The notes under the pieces: model-generated
Told to the model about the DNA's origin: nothing
Database searches by the model: none
The model's input: the letters and a program-made list of their open reading frames with translations, nothing else
NCBI GenBank assembly: GCA_029226205.1
Contig: JAQXXT010000108.1
Span: 1-47,217, forward strand
Origin: Prevotellaceae bacterium
Lineage (GTDB): Bacteria > Bacteroidota > Bacteroidia > Bacteroidales > Bacteroidaceae
DNA: 47,217 bases
Direction: 5' to 3'
Shown: positions 33,305-41,744 of the stretch, in pieces
Layout: every line of letters begins with the position of its first letter
Numbering within the stretch: the stretch's first letter is position 1
Translations under genes and position numbers: made by a program

Positions 33305-33961
33305 TTATATTTTCTCACCATAACACAGATCTCCGGCATCACCGAAGCCAGGCACGATATATTTATGCTCATTCATCCCCGGGTCAATGGCAGCACACCA
33401 CACCGTCGTATTCTCGGGGAACGTCTTACGGATATGATCGATGCCCTCGGGGGTGGCGATAACACAACAGACATGTACCTGGCGCGGGGTGCCTTTCGTC
33501 AGGAAAGCTTTATAACCGAGTTCCATACTGCCTCCCGTGGCGAGCATCGGATCGGCGATGACGAGGACCTTTCCCTCGAGACTCGGCGTGGCGAGATACT
33601 CCACATGGATGTCCACCTCCTCATGGGCGGCATCACGGTATTCTCGGTATGCGCTCACAAAGGCGTTGCCGGCATGATCGAAGACGCGCAGGAAGCCCTG
33701 ATGGAACGGCAGACCGGCACGGAAGATCGTAGCCAGCACGACTTCCTCCGACGGGATGTCGAGGGTTGACACACCAAGGGGTGTCTCCACCTTCACGGAG
33801 TGATAGTCCAGGGTCTTCGAGAGTTCGAAAGCCTCAAACTCTCCGATCCGCTCGATATTATTACGAAACAACAGTCTGTTGCGCTGATAGTCCTTATCCC
33901 TCACCTCTGCCATATACTGGTTGATGATGGAATGTTGTTCACTGAAATTGATAATCTTCAT
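33305..33961 (-). CDS. upp: Uracil phosphoribosyltransferase
   Basis: Salvages uracil to UMP using PRPP. The family segments are IFRAGLPFHQGFLRVFDHAG, VLVIADPMLATGGSMELGYK (PRPP-binding loop) and the C-terminal uracil-binding region DPGMNEHKYIVPGFGDAGDL. ATG at 33961 (MKIINFSEQHSIIN) gives 218 residues; the frame upstream runs through the promoter region. A TATTTTTG element at 33983-33990 would leave a leader of only about 16 nt. Confidence 0.94.
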   Translation of the reverse strand: MKIINFSEQHSIINQYMAEVRDKDYQRNRLLFRNNIERIGEFEAFELSKTLDYHSVKVETPLGVSTLDIPSEEVVLATIFRAGLPFHQGFLRVFDHAGNAFVSAYREYRDAAHEEVDIHVEYLATPSLEGKVLVIADPMLATGGSMELGYKAFLTKGTPRQVHVCCVIATPEGIDHIRKTFPENTTVWCAAIDPGMNEHKYIVPGFGDAGDLCYGEKI

Positions 33962-33982
33962 TGCTTGTATTTTTTCCGAGTA

Positions 33983-33990
33983 CAAAAATA
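33983..33990 (-). promoter_or_regulatory. -7 element of upp
   Basis: TATTTTTG on the minus strand, 21 nt before the start codon. Confidence 0.45.
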
Positions 33991-34042
33991 AACAAAAATC
34001 CACAACCACGGAAAAATAACAGAGACTTTTTCGTTTTAAGAA

Positions 34043-34107
34043 AAAGACAGAGTAACAGATAAAACATACACTGCGCAGTATATGTAAAAATCTGTTACTC
34101 TGTCTTT
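34043..34107. terminator. Long hairpin element AAAGACAGAGTAACAGAT, copy 1
   Basis: Perfect 18-bp arms (AAAGACAGAGTAACAGAT and its complement at 34090-34107) around an inner ACTGCGCAGT palindrome. It lies just after nrdG and is flanked by A-runs and T-runs, so it can terminate in both directions. A near copy is at 39066-39132, which makes it a repeated element as well. Confidence 0.75.
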
Positions 34108-34136
34108 AATATCAATATGTCCCTACGGCAGAGGCT

Positions 34137-34634
34137 TTAAATATCCAATATTTCCTCCACGACTTTCCCCGTCTTCAACGACTCCTGAACATCAATGAGC
34201 CGCTGGTTGCTGCTGCCACGGAAGAGGAGGTCGGGATCCTTCAGCTCCTCCACGAAACGGCCATCCACGAGAACGTCGAGCTGCGTGAGCAATCGGTGCT
34301 GGGCCTCATTCTTCACGAGGTTCTCAAAGGAGAAACCGGTATAGCACCAGATCGTCTTCTTACTCTTCGCACGGATGGCACGCGCCAGTTCGTAGAACCC
34401 CTCGGGCTGGAACATCGGGTCACCACCGGAGAACGTGACATCGGCAAAGGGATCACTCATCACCTCTTCTAATAAAGCCTCCGTCTCCACCTCGTGACCG
34501 TTGTTGATATCCCATGACTGTGGATTATGACAGCCCTTACAATGGTTCGGACAACCGGCACAATAAATCGACGTCCGGAATCCCGGCCCGTCGACCATTG
34601 TATCGTGAATAACTTGTAATATTGAAATCTTCAT
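34137..34634 (-). CDS. nrdG: Anaerobic ribonucleotide reductase activating protein
   Basis: Radical SAM enzyme that installs the glycyl radical in NrdD. The cluster motif is GCPNHCKGC within YCAGCPNHCKGCHNPQSWD (CX3CX2C), followed by VTFSGGDPMFQPEGFYELAR. 165 residues, normal for the family. Its ATG overlaps the nrdD stop codon by one base (TAATG), so it is translationally coupled. Confidence 0.95.
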   Translation of the reverse strand: MKISILQVIHDTMVDGPGFRTSIYCAGCPNHCKGCHNPQSWDINNGHEVETEALLEEVMSDPFADVTFSGGDPMFQPEGFYELARAIRAKSKKTIWCYTGFSFENLVKNEAQHRLLTQLDVLVDGRFVEELKDPDLLFRGSSNQRLIDVQESLKTGKVVEEILDI

Positions 34635-36655
34635 TAATCTAATTTTGAGCCCTGGATATGTGTCACACGGTCATGGAGCTCAGCGAGCTTGCCGGAGTTC
34701 CAGCGGTCAGTGGTACCGACGAGATATCCCGTGATACGCTGCAGACGGTCGATATGGGTGCTGCCGCATTTCGGACAAACCTTCATGTTAGGATCGGCAT
34801 TCTCATAGCCACAGTTCATACAACGGTTGCGGTTGTGGTTCACACTGCCATAACCCATGTTGAACTTATCCATCATATCAACGACACGCATGATGACCTG
34901 CGGGTTATGTGTGGCATCACCATCCATCTCGACATAGAAGATATGACCGCCACGTGTCATCTCGTGATAAGGACCCTCGACCTCAGCCTTATGGAGGGCG
35001 GAGCACTTATAGTATACGGGCACATGGTTGGAATTGGTGTAATACTCACGATCGGTGACACCGGGGATGATACCGAACTGCTTACGGTCTTTCTTCGTGA
35101 ACTTACCACTCAGTCCCTCTGCCGGCGTGGCGAGGATTGAATAGTTATGATGATAACGCTCACTGAAGACATTCGCACGGTCACGCATATGACCGACAAT
35201 CTTCAGACCGAGCTGCTGGGCCTCCTCACTCTCACCATGATGATGACCGACGAGGGCGACGAGACACTCTGCCAGTCCGATGAAACCGATACCGAGCGTA
35301 CCCTGGTTGATGACACTCTCGATGGTATCCTCGGGGTTCAGCTTGTCGGCACCGATCCACAGATATTTCATCAGCAACGGGAACTGCTTGGCCATAGCCG
35401 TCTTCTGGAACTGGAAACGCTCGTCGAGCTGCTTGGCAGTGATATCGAGCATGTGATCGAGTTTCTCGAAGAAGAGGGCGATACGCTCCTGCTTGTCCTT
35501 CACGCCCATGCACTCAATGGCGAGTTTCACGATATTGATGGTGGAGAAACTCAGGTTGCCACGGCCCACACTCGTCTTCGGTCCGAAACGGTTCTCGAAG
35601 ACACGGGTACGACAGCCCATTGTCGCAATCTCCCACATGTAACGCTTGGGATCATCAGCACGCCAGTTCTCATTCTGGTTGAACGTGGCGTCGAGGTTCA
35701 GGAAGTTCGGGAAGAAACGTCGTGCCGTCACCTTACAAGCCAGCTTGTAGAGGTCGTAGTTGCGGTCCTCAGGGAGGTAGTTCACGCCACGCTTCTTCTT
35801 CCAGATCTGGATGGGGAAGATCGCCGTCTCACCATTGCCGACACCCTGGTAGGTACTCTTGAGGATCTCACGCATGATGCAACGACCCTCGGCACTCGTA
35901 TCCGTTCCGTAGTTGATACTGGAGAAGACCACCTGGTTGCCGCCACGGCTATGGATGGTATTCATGTTATGGATGAACGCCTCCATGGCTTGATGAACAC
36001 GATGGACAGTCTTGTTGATGGCATGCTGCTGCAGACGGGCCTTGCCCTCCAGACCGTCGAGGTCCTTCTCGAGGTAGTCGTCGATGGCAATGTCATAAAG
36101 ATCATGCAGATCCTCTCCCGTGAGCTGCTCGAGATTCTTCACCTCTTCTATATAAGAGCTGCGGACATAAGGAGCAAGATAGAAATCGAAGGCGGGGATG
36201 GCCTGACCTCCGTGCATCTCATTCTGACAGGTCTCCAGGGAGATACATGCCAGGACAGCGGCGGTCTCGATACGCTTAGCCGGACGGCTGCTGCCATGAC
36301 CGGCCGTGAAGCCATGCTTGAGGATCACGTCGAGGGGATGCTGCACACATGTCAGACTCTTCGTGGGATAATAGTCCTTGTCGTGAATATGAAGATAGTT
36401 GTTCTTCACAGCCTCACGGACATCATCACTCAGAAGATAGTCGTCGGTGAACTGCTTCGTCGTCTCTGAGGCGAACTTCATCATCATGCCGGCAGGGGTG
36501 TCGGCATTCATGTTGGCATTCTCACGCGTGATGTCGTTGTTCTGCGCGTTGACAATACTCATGAAGATATCGCGCTGGCGATTCTTCGCTTCCTTCATCC
36601 GTACAAGACGGATGTGCTGGGCCTCAATGGTCTCTATCGTTGCTTGCTCTTTCAT
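34634..36655 (-). CDS. nrdD: Anaerobic ribonucleoside-triphosphate reductase
   Basis: Oxygen-sensitive glycyl-radical enzyme making deoxyribonucleotides. It has the central active-site segments (HIHDKDYYPTKSLTCVQHPL, NYGTDTSAEGRCIMREILKS, GCRTRVFENRFGPKTSVGRG), the C-terminal zinc site CMNCGYEN...VCPKCGSTH, and the glycyl-radical motif RITGYLVGTTDRWNSGK. At 673 residues it lacks the N-terminal ATP-cone that most NrdD proteins carry (E. coli NrdD is 712): no (V/I)xKRDG-like segment precedes the core, and the frame upstream of 36655 is not coding. A TACCTTTG promoter element is at 36695-36702. Confidence 0.95.
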   Translation of the reverse strand: MKEQATIETIEAQHIRLVRMKEAKNRQRDIFMSIVNAQNNDITRENANMNADTPAGMMMKFASETTKQFTDDYLLSDDVREAVKNNYLHIHDKDYYPTKSLTCVQHPLDVILKHGFTAGHGSSRPAKRIETAAVLACISLETCQNEMHGGQAIPAFDFYLAPYVRSSYIEEVKNLEQLTGEDLHDLYDIAIDDYLEKDLDGLEGKARLQQHAINKTVHRVHQAMEAFIHNMNTIHSRGGNQVVFSSINYGTDTSAEGRCIMREILKSTYQGVGNGETAIFPIQIWKKKRGVNYLPEDRNYDLYKLACKVTARRFFPNFLNLDATFNQNENWRADDPKRYMWEIATMGCRTRVFENRFGPKTSVGRGNLSFSTINIVKLAIECMGVKDKQERIALFFEKLDHMLDITAKQLDERFQFQKTAMAKQFPLLMKYLWIGADKLNPEDTIESVINQGTLGIGFIGLAECLVALVGHHHGESEEAQQLGLKIVGHMRDRANVFSERYHHNYSILATPAEGLSGKFTKKDRKQFGIIPGVTDREYYTNSNHVPVYYKCSALHKAEVEGPYHEMTRGGHIFYVEMDGDATHNPQVIMRVVDMMDKFNMGYGSVNHNRNRCMNCGYENADPNMKVCPKCGSTHIDRLQRITGYLVGTTDRWNSGKLAELHDRVTHIQGSKLD

Positions 36656-36694
36656 TTTTTATTTGCTTGCTTGACTTGTTTGGAATTGCGGTTG

Positions 36695-36702
36695 CAAAGG
36701 TA
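36695..36702 (-). promoter_or_regulatory. -7 element of nrdDG
   Basis: TACCTTTG on the minus strand, 39 nt upstream of nrdD. The -33 region is AT-rich without a clear TTTG at ideal spacing. Confidence 0.6.
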
Positions 36703-36725
36703 GCAAAAAGAACAATACAAAGATA

Positions 36726-36836
36726 ATTTTGGATAACTTTTTACGTGTTAATTTATGTCAATTCGGTATTAGCCAATAAGTTACAAAAAATTTTGGAAAA
36801 CTTTCCCGATTTTTCATGGATGAATGTTATCCAAAT
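36726..36836. promoter_or_regulatory. Three copies of an ATTTTGGATAACTTT-like motif upstream of nrdD
   Basis: ATTTTGGATAACTTT (36726-36740), ATTTTGGAAAACTTT (36790-36804) and, inverted, ATTTGGATAACATTC (36822-36836). The first would cover about -37 to -50 of the nrdD promoter. The pattern suggests operator sites for a regulator; it does not resemble the NrdR box I know. Confidence 0.45.
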
Positions 36837-36858
36837 CGAGCAAGTTTTCATTTAAGTA

Positions 36859-37944
36859 TTATAGCGTAATTTCCCCACTACCAAAGCATTTGTGGTGCTC
36901 CGCGTCATAGATTACGCAGAACTGTCCGGGGGCCACACCGTGGATCTTCTCATCGCTCAAAACGCGGTAACGGCCATCGTCGAGCGTCTCGACGGTGGCA
37001 GGGTGATACTCGGGGGTATGCCGGATTTTGAAGGTCACACGCTCGGGCAAAGTGCTGATACCCTCGGTGAGGAAGTCGAAGTCGTGAATCAAAAATTCCT
37101 TTTTGTAGGCTGTCTCGGGATCATAGCCGTGGGAGACATAGAGGATGTTGTGCGCCACGTCTTTCTTGACCACGAACCACGGACCGCCACCGAGACCGAG
37201 GCCTTTGCGCTGGCCGATGGTATGGAACCACAGTCCCTTATGCTCACCGATCTTCTTGCCCGTCTCGAGCTCGATGACATCGCCACGCTGCTCACCGAGG
37301 TAGCGGCGAACATATTCGTTGTAGTCAATATTCCCCAAGAAACAGATACCCTGGGAATCCTTACGATGGGCATTGATGAGATGCTCACGCTCGGCGATCT
37401 CACGCACCTGACCTTTCACGAAATGGCCGATAGGGAACAGGGCCTTCTTGAGCTGCCACTGGTAGATCTGTGCCAGGAAGTCGGTCTGATCCTTCACGGG
37501 GTCTGGACTCGTCGTGAGCCATTTGCGGCCGTCAATGATCTCCGTCTGGGCATAATGGCCCGTGGCGATGAGGTCATAGTCATGGCCCATCTTCTCGTCG
37601 AAGGCACCGAACTTGATGAGACGGTTGCACATCACGTCGGGATTCGGCGTGAAACCGGCTTTCACCTTCTCCATCGTATAGCGTGTCACCTGGGACCAAT
37701 ACTCATGGTGACAGTCGACGACCTGCAGGCGACAGTCGAAACGGCGTGCCACAGCCGTCGCCATCTCCATGTCCTCCTCAGAGTTGCAGTCCCATGACTC
37801 CTTCTCCTCCGGACCGATCTTAATATAAAAACAGTCGGGATGAAGGCCGTGGGACGCCATCTCCCAGACGACGACGGAAGAGTCGACGCCTCCGGAGAGC
37901 AGTACAGCGATGCGCTTATCTTTTAATGCGGAATAATCAATCAT
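36859..37944 (-). CDS. mnmA: tRNA 2-thiouridine synthase MnmA
   Basis: Thiolates U34 of tRNAs for Lys, Glu and Gln. The ATP-PPase loop is IAVLLSGGVDSSVVVWEM, the first catalytic cysteine is in NPDVMCNRLIKFG, the second in KDSQGICFLGNIDYNEY, and the tRNA-binding part contains GLWFHTIGQRKGLGLGGGPW. 361 residues. I start at ATG 37944 (MIDYSALKDKR); the in-frame ATG at 37971 would lie upstream of or inside the promoter. The -7 element TATTTTTG (37949-37956) ends only 4 nt before the start codon, so the mRNA is probably leaderless. Confidence 0.94.
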   Translation of the reverse strand: MIDYSALKDKRIAVLLSGGVDSSVVVWEMASHGLHPDCFYIKIGPEEKESWDCNSEEDMEMATAVARRFDCRLQVVDCHHEYWSQVTRYTMEKVKAGFTPNPDVMCNRLIKFGAFDEKMGHDYDLIATGHYAQTEIIDGRKWLTTSPDPVKDQTDFLAQIYQWQLKKALFPIGHFVKGQVREIAEREHLINAHRKDSQGICFLGNIDYNEYVRRYLGEQRGDVIELETGKKIGEHKGLWFHTIGQRKGLGLGGGPWFVVKKDVAHNILYVSHGYDPETAYKKEFLIHDFDFLTEGISTLPERVTFKIRHTPEYHPATVETLDDGRYRVLSDEKIHGVAPGQFCVIYDAEHHKCFGSGEITL

Positions 37945-37948
37945 GGTG

Positions 37949-37956
37949 CAAAAATA
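37949..37956 (-). promoter_or_regulatory. -7 element directly at the mnmA start
   Basis: TATTTTTG followed by CACC and then the ATG. With transcription starting a few nt after this element, the mRNA would begin at or next to the AUG. Confidence 0.5.
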
Positions 37957-38119
37957 CAAAAAAAATGGCAATCCCCGACATTTTCCGCTTGTATTCTATT
38001 GTAGATTTTCACGTTCGATATTGTTCACTGAGAGAGAATAAATACAAAAACCCCCATCACGATCGTGTTTTTTCCCTATTTTTGCATTAAAATAATATGT
38101 AGGCCAATAAAATACAACT

Positions 38120-39007
38120 TTGAAACGATTATTTTCTCTATTCATCACCTGTCTGTTGCCGCTGACAATGGCAGGTTCTTTAAAAACCGCGAAAGACACC
38201 ACGGCAATGGATGTCAGTGCCCTACGATGGCTCTCCACCATCAGTCAGGGTCGCGACCTCATGGACAATGATCATGACGCTGAGGGGGCCACGGAGAACG
38301 AGCAGGCCCTCCTCAAACGGATCAGGGAGATGAAGTCTGAGGGCTGTGACGCCATCAGACTTTCCGTCTGTTGGGATACTTCTTTTTATGATTCAAGATG
38401 TCGTTCTTTCGCCCCGGCATGGCTTGATCATATCCAAAGGATCGTCGACGATTGTCTTTGCCTGAACCTGAAGGTGATCCTCAACTTCCATCAGACGGAG
38501 ATGCCGTGTGACTATACCCATCAGGAAGAGAACAACAAAATTCTCACTGACCTGTGGAGACAGACGGCTACCAGGTTCCGCAATTACGATGGACGACTGG
38601 CCTTCTCTGGTATCGACGGAGTCAAAAATGCCGACGACAAGTTTCCGACGGAAGAGAACACAGCAGTAATAGACTCCTACAACCAGACCTTCGTCAGTGC
38701 CGTCCGTAAAACGGGAGGACGGAATGTCTATCGCAACCTCTTCATACAGCCTCTCGCCGGAAGCATCAGCAATGGTTTGGCCTTCCTCCACTTCCCCTTG
38801 GATGGCACCCCCGGCCGCCTCGCCGTTGAGTTTCATGACAACCCAACAGACGATGGAATAGAATCTTGTCAGACCAAGAGAGTATTCGACCGCATCAATC
38901 AACTTTGGATTGAAAAAGGCTATGGCGTCATCCTCTGTTCCGCTGATGCGGAAATCGTCGGGGCCGCACAAGAGCATAACATCACCATGTTCTTGAAAGA
39001 AGAATGA
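38120..39007 (+). CDS. GH5-like secreted protein lacking catalytic glutamates
   Basis: A protein of 295 residues with a signal peptide (RLFSLFITCLLPLTMAGS) and a cellulase-family (GH5) fold. It follows the GH5 neighbour at 39177-40541 segment by segment: GCDAIRLSVCWD for GFNAIRIPVTWY, LKVILNFHQTE for MYCILNIHHDT, RLAFSGIDGV for HLLFEGYNEM, LAVEFHDN for LLFEVHNY, and GVILCSADAE for PVIIGEWGAS. The acid/base Glu (NE) is replaced by DG and the nucleophile Glu (EWG) by SAD. It also ends early and has no T9SS tail. The start is TTG (38120); a TATTTTTG element at 38078-38085 precedes it. It may bind glycan without cleaving it, or be decaying. Confidence 0.75.
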   Translation: MKRLFSLFITCLLPLTMAGSLKTAKDTTAMDVSALRWLSTISQGRDLMDNDHDAEGATENEQALLKRIREMKSEGCDAIRLSVCWDTSFYDSRCRSFAPAWLDHIQRIVDDCLCLNLKVILNFHQTEMPCDYTHQEENNKILTDLWRQTATRFRNYDGRLAFSGIDGVKNADDKFPTEENTAVIDSYNQTFVSAVRKTGGRNVYRNLFIQPLAGSISNGLAFLHFPLDGTPGRLAVEFHDNPTDDGIESCQTKRVFDRINQLWIEKGYGVILCSADAEIVGAAQEHNITMFLKEE

Positions 39008-39024
39008 TATTTACATAGATCCTC

Positions 39025-39053
39025 TGGTAGGTGGCCGCCATGTTGCGGCCACG
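39025..39053. repeat. GGTAGGTGGCCGCCATGTTG repeat, copy 2
   Basis: Same sequence as at 30-56 over more than 20 bp, in the convergent gap between the two GH5-type genes. Confidence 0.7.
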
Positions 39054-39065
39054 CAAGGAAAATGG

Positions 39066-39132
39066 AAAAGACAGAATAACAGATCAAACATATACTGCGC
39101 AGCATATGGTTAATCTGTTACTCTGTCTTTTT
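39066..39132. terminator. Long hairpin element, copy 2
   Basis: AAAAGACAGAATAACAGAT and ATCTGTTACTCTGTCTTTT are complementary arms with one mismatch, around a CATATACTGCGCAGCATATG core. It sits between convergent genes and is flanked by A and T runs, suited to bidirectional termination. Confidence 0.75.
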
Positions 39133-39138
39133 ATTTGG

Positions 39139-39165
39139 CGGAACATGATGAATCATGTCCCTACA
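39139..39165. repeat. GGAACATGATGAATCATGTCC repeat
   Basis: Reverse-oriented member of the GTAGGGACATGAT family, ending CCCTAC. It adjoins the long hairpin element. Confidence 0.7.
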
Positions 39166-39176
39166 GAGGAGAGGTT

Positions 39177-40541
39177 CTATTTCACGATCTTCTTTCCGTT
39201 AACGATATACACGCCCTGGGGCAATGTCTCCGTAGAGGTTCCACAGTACTGTCCACGGAGGTCGTAGACCGCCGCTGTTGTAGCAGTTGTGGCCTTGACG
39301 TTCCGCACGGTTGTCGGAACGCCATCGGGATAGGCGGCCTTGATGATGGCATCACGAAGATCGGGCTCGCTGAACTTCGGCGTCAGACGGTCTTGTCCAT
39401 TCGACAGTCCCATCCAGTAGAAGGTGGGGATATTATAGCTACGAGCTTTCTCCACATAATGGGAAGCGAACTTGATGAGCTTGTCGTGATAGTTATTGTT
39501 GTAGGCATCCTGATTGGAAGCGCCCCACTCGCCGATAATCACGGGAGCACCCTTCGACACGAGATATTTCTGCAGACCTTCCATCATAGCGTCAGCCTCG
39601 TTCTCCGGACTGTAGTTCTGACTCTCATCGAGACTCTGATAGTTGTGTACCTCAAAGAGCAGATGATCCTTCGTCACGTCTTTCGGCAACTGCATATACG
39701 TCAACGGATCATTCAGATGCGGACTCCAACTGCCATGACCGTCACAGGCGCCATAGGTACTGACGATAAGATTGCGTGTGGCATTATTGCCTCCCGTAGA
39801 ACGAACGACATCGACGAAAGTCTGTGCATAACGGTTGATGGCCTCATAGGCATCCTTCGCTATGGCTGCGTCGTAATAGTTTTTAGTCTTGAAAGAGGCG
39901 AAGCACCAGGAGGAACAGGTGTCGAGCATCTCGTTATAGCCCTCGAAGAGCAGATGGTCGCCATAATCCTTAAACTCCGTAGCGATCTGACGCCAGTAGC
40001 CGGCATAGAGATCCTTCACACGGTTATAAGTCGTCGTATCAGCCCGCAGCCAGCCGGTATTTGAGGCTCCCGTATCATGATGGATATTCAGAATACAGTA
40101 CATGCCGTTGTTGATGGCATAGTCGACAACCTCATGGACACGCTTCATCCATGTAGGATCGATATTGCTGCCCAGCGGATGGGCGTAAGGAGACCAAACC
40201 GTAGAGTTGCCCTCAAAGCCCCAGTCGGTATCAGTATGCGGATACCACGTGACAGGGATACGGATGGCATTGAAACCGGCATCATGCATCATCTTGAACA
40301 GAGCCTCTCCACTGGCCTTCTGTCCCCACGCCTCTTCATAACTCTTCGGCGTGCGGTCTGTCCAGCGCTCTATCCACATGTTCGTGGTATCGCCGGAGTT
40401 GGCTTCCAACTCATTGCCCAGATTCCAGCCGGCACGGATATTCTTCACCGTCTGCCACGCTGTCTCCATCGTTTCTTGTGCCCCTGCCTGCGCTGACAGC
40501 AACAGCAGGACGAGGGTCACACTTGTCTTCATTGTTTTCAT
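39177..40541 (-). CDS. Secreted GH5 endoglucanase-like enzyme with T9SS tail
   Basis: 454 residues with a signal peptide (SVTLVLLLLSAQAGAQ). The GH5 barrel begins IRAGWNLGNELEANSGDT, continues FNAIRIPVTWYPHTD and ILNIHHDTG, has the acid/base Glu in LLFEGYNEMLDTCSSW and the nucleophile Glu in APVIIGEWGASN, with HNYQSL between. The C-terminus (AAVYDLRGQYCGTSTETLPQ then GVYIVNGKKIVK) is a type A sorting signal of the type IX secretion system. So it is probably exported and attached to the surface to cut beta-glucans or mannans. A TATCTTTG element at 40602-40609 is the likely promoter. Confidence 0.93.
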   Translation of the reverse strand: MKTMKTSVTLVLLLLSAQAGAQETMETAWQTVKNIRAGWNLGNELEANSGDTTNMWIERWTDRTPKSYEEAWGQKASGEALFKMMHDAGFNAIRIPVTWYPHTDTDWGFEGNSTVWSPYAHPLGSNIDPTWMKRVHEVVDYAINNGMYCILNIHHDTGASNTGWLRADTTTYNRVKDLYAGYWRQIATEFKDYGDHLLFEGYNEMLDTCSSWCFASFKTKNYYDAAIAKDAYEAINRYAQTFVDVVRSTGGNNATRNLIVSTYGACDGHGSWSPHLNDPLTYMQLPKDVTKDHLLFEVHNYQSLDESQNYSPENEADAMMEGLQKYLVSKGAPVIIGEWGASNQDAYNNNYHDKLIKFASHYVEKARSYNIPTFYWMGLSNGQDRLTPKFSEPDLRDAIIKAAYPDGVPTTVRNVKATTATTAAVYDLRGQYCGTSTETLPQGVYIVNGKKIVK

Positions 40542-40601
40542 AAATTTTTGATGTATTGTTGTTATGGGTTAATCATCATTTCACATGATTGATTTCAAAT
40601 A

Positions 40602-40609
40602 CAAAGATA
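40602..40609 (-). promoter_or_regulatory. -7 element of the GH5 gene
   Basis: TATCTTTG on the minus strand, 60 nt before the start codon. Confidence 0.45.
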
Positions 40610-40726
40610 CTATTTTTCCGACAAAAGAGAATCATCCTTCTTGAAATATTCTCTTCTCTGAGCAATAACGCCCCATCTTATCAACATTTTATACCCCTAT
40701 CGTTTGCAAGAACAAGGATTTTTTCC

Positions 40727-40734
40727 TATTTTTG
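40727..40734 (+). promoter_or_regulatory. -7 element of the aldose epimerase gene
   Basis: TATTTTTG on the plus strand, 48 nt upstream of the start at 40783. Confidence 0.5.
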
Positions 40735-40782
40735 CAAGGACAAACCTGATGAGGCTATATCATTTACCAGAATACAAATACA

Positions 40783-41649
40783 ATGGAACAAATCAACAAT
40801 GACACACTGACGCTGACCATCAGTGAACATGGAGCGGAACTGCAGAGTATCCGCGACGCAAAAGGTCAGGAATATCTCTGGGACGGTGACGCCCACTACT
40901 GGGGCCGCCACTCACCCATCCTCTTCCCGCTCGTCTGTGGACTGTGGCAGGACACCTACCGCGTTGACGGCAAGGAATACCATCTCTCCCGCCATGGCTT
41001 TGCCCGTGACACCGACTTCAAAGTGGTCCGCAAGGCTGCCGACCGCATCACCTTCGCCCTCTCCGACAGTGAGGAGACACTGAAAGTCTATCCCTATCAT
41101 TTCAATCTCGCCATCTCCTACCGCCTCGAAGGCAACAAGATCCATGTGGTATGGCACGTGGAGAATACCGACAACAAGACGATCTTCTTCCAGATCGGCG
41201 GCCATCCTGCCTTTCTCGTTCCCGGCGCCCGTAAGGGAGAGCCGCTGCGCGGACGACTGCGCTTCGACAACCCTCGTCCCGAGCGCCTCTACGGCAATGA
41301 CCATGGCTGCCTCGTCAAAGGCTATCATCCCGTGGAGACCGACAACGGCATCTGGGCCTTCACCGAGGACTCGTTCCGTGATGACGCCCTGATCTTTGAC
41401 CGTAGCCAGCTCCGCCATATCGAGCTCCTCGATGATGACGACAAGGCCGTCGTCACCGTCGACTGTAAGACACCGGCCCTGGGCATCTGGAGTCCCGCCG
41501 GCAAGCACGCGCCTTTCGTCTGTATCGAGCCGTGGTACGGCATCCATGACTGGGCAGGCTTCCAGGGTGAGTTCAAAGACAAGTATCTCATGAACCAACT
41601 CCTCCCCGGTGCTTCCTTCATGAGCGAATATACCATCACCATCGGATAG
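40783..41649 (+). CDS. Aldose 1-epimerase family protein (LacX-like)
   Basis: A galactose-mutarotase-fold enzyme of 288 residues, likely acting on aldohexoses or hexose phosphates. Family features: ISEHGAELQSIRDAKGQEYL, WDGDAHYWGRHSPILFPLVC, HLSRHGFARDTDF (catalytic His), FFQIGGHPAFLVP (second His) and FVCIEPWYGIHDWAGFQGEF (catalytic Glu). The stop TAG at 41647-41649 lies at the start of a TAGGGGCCGTCCC repeat. Confidence 0.9.
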   Translation: MEQINNDTLTLTISEHGAELQSIRDAKGQEYLWDGDAHYWGRHSPILFPLVCGLWQDTYRVDGKEYHLSRHGFARDTDFKVVRKAADRITFALSDSEETLKVYPYHFNLAISYRLEGNKIHVVWHVENTDNKTIFFQIGGHPAFLVPGARKGEPLRGRLRFDNPRPERLYGNDHGCLVKGYHPVETDNGIWAFTEDSFRDDALIFDRSQLRHIELLDDDDKAVVTVDCKTPALGIWSPAGKHAPFVCIEPWYGIHDWAGFQGEFKDKYLMNQLLPGASFMSEYTITIG

Positions 41650-41737
41650 GGGCCGTCCCTCATTGCGGCCATCGTAGGGGCCGTACCTTGTGGCGGCCAT
41701 CGTAGGGCATCGTAGGGGCCGTCCCTTGTGGCGGCCC
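41645..41737. repeat. Type C repeat array after the epimerase gene
   Basis: Three modules: GATAGGGGCCGTCCCTCATTG (diverged core), CGTAGGGGCCGTACCTTGTG, and CGTAGGGGCCGTCCCTTGTG, joined by GCGGCCATCG. The first provides the stop codon of the upstream gene. Confidence 0.85.
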
Positions 41738-41744
41738 GCTACAC

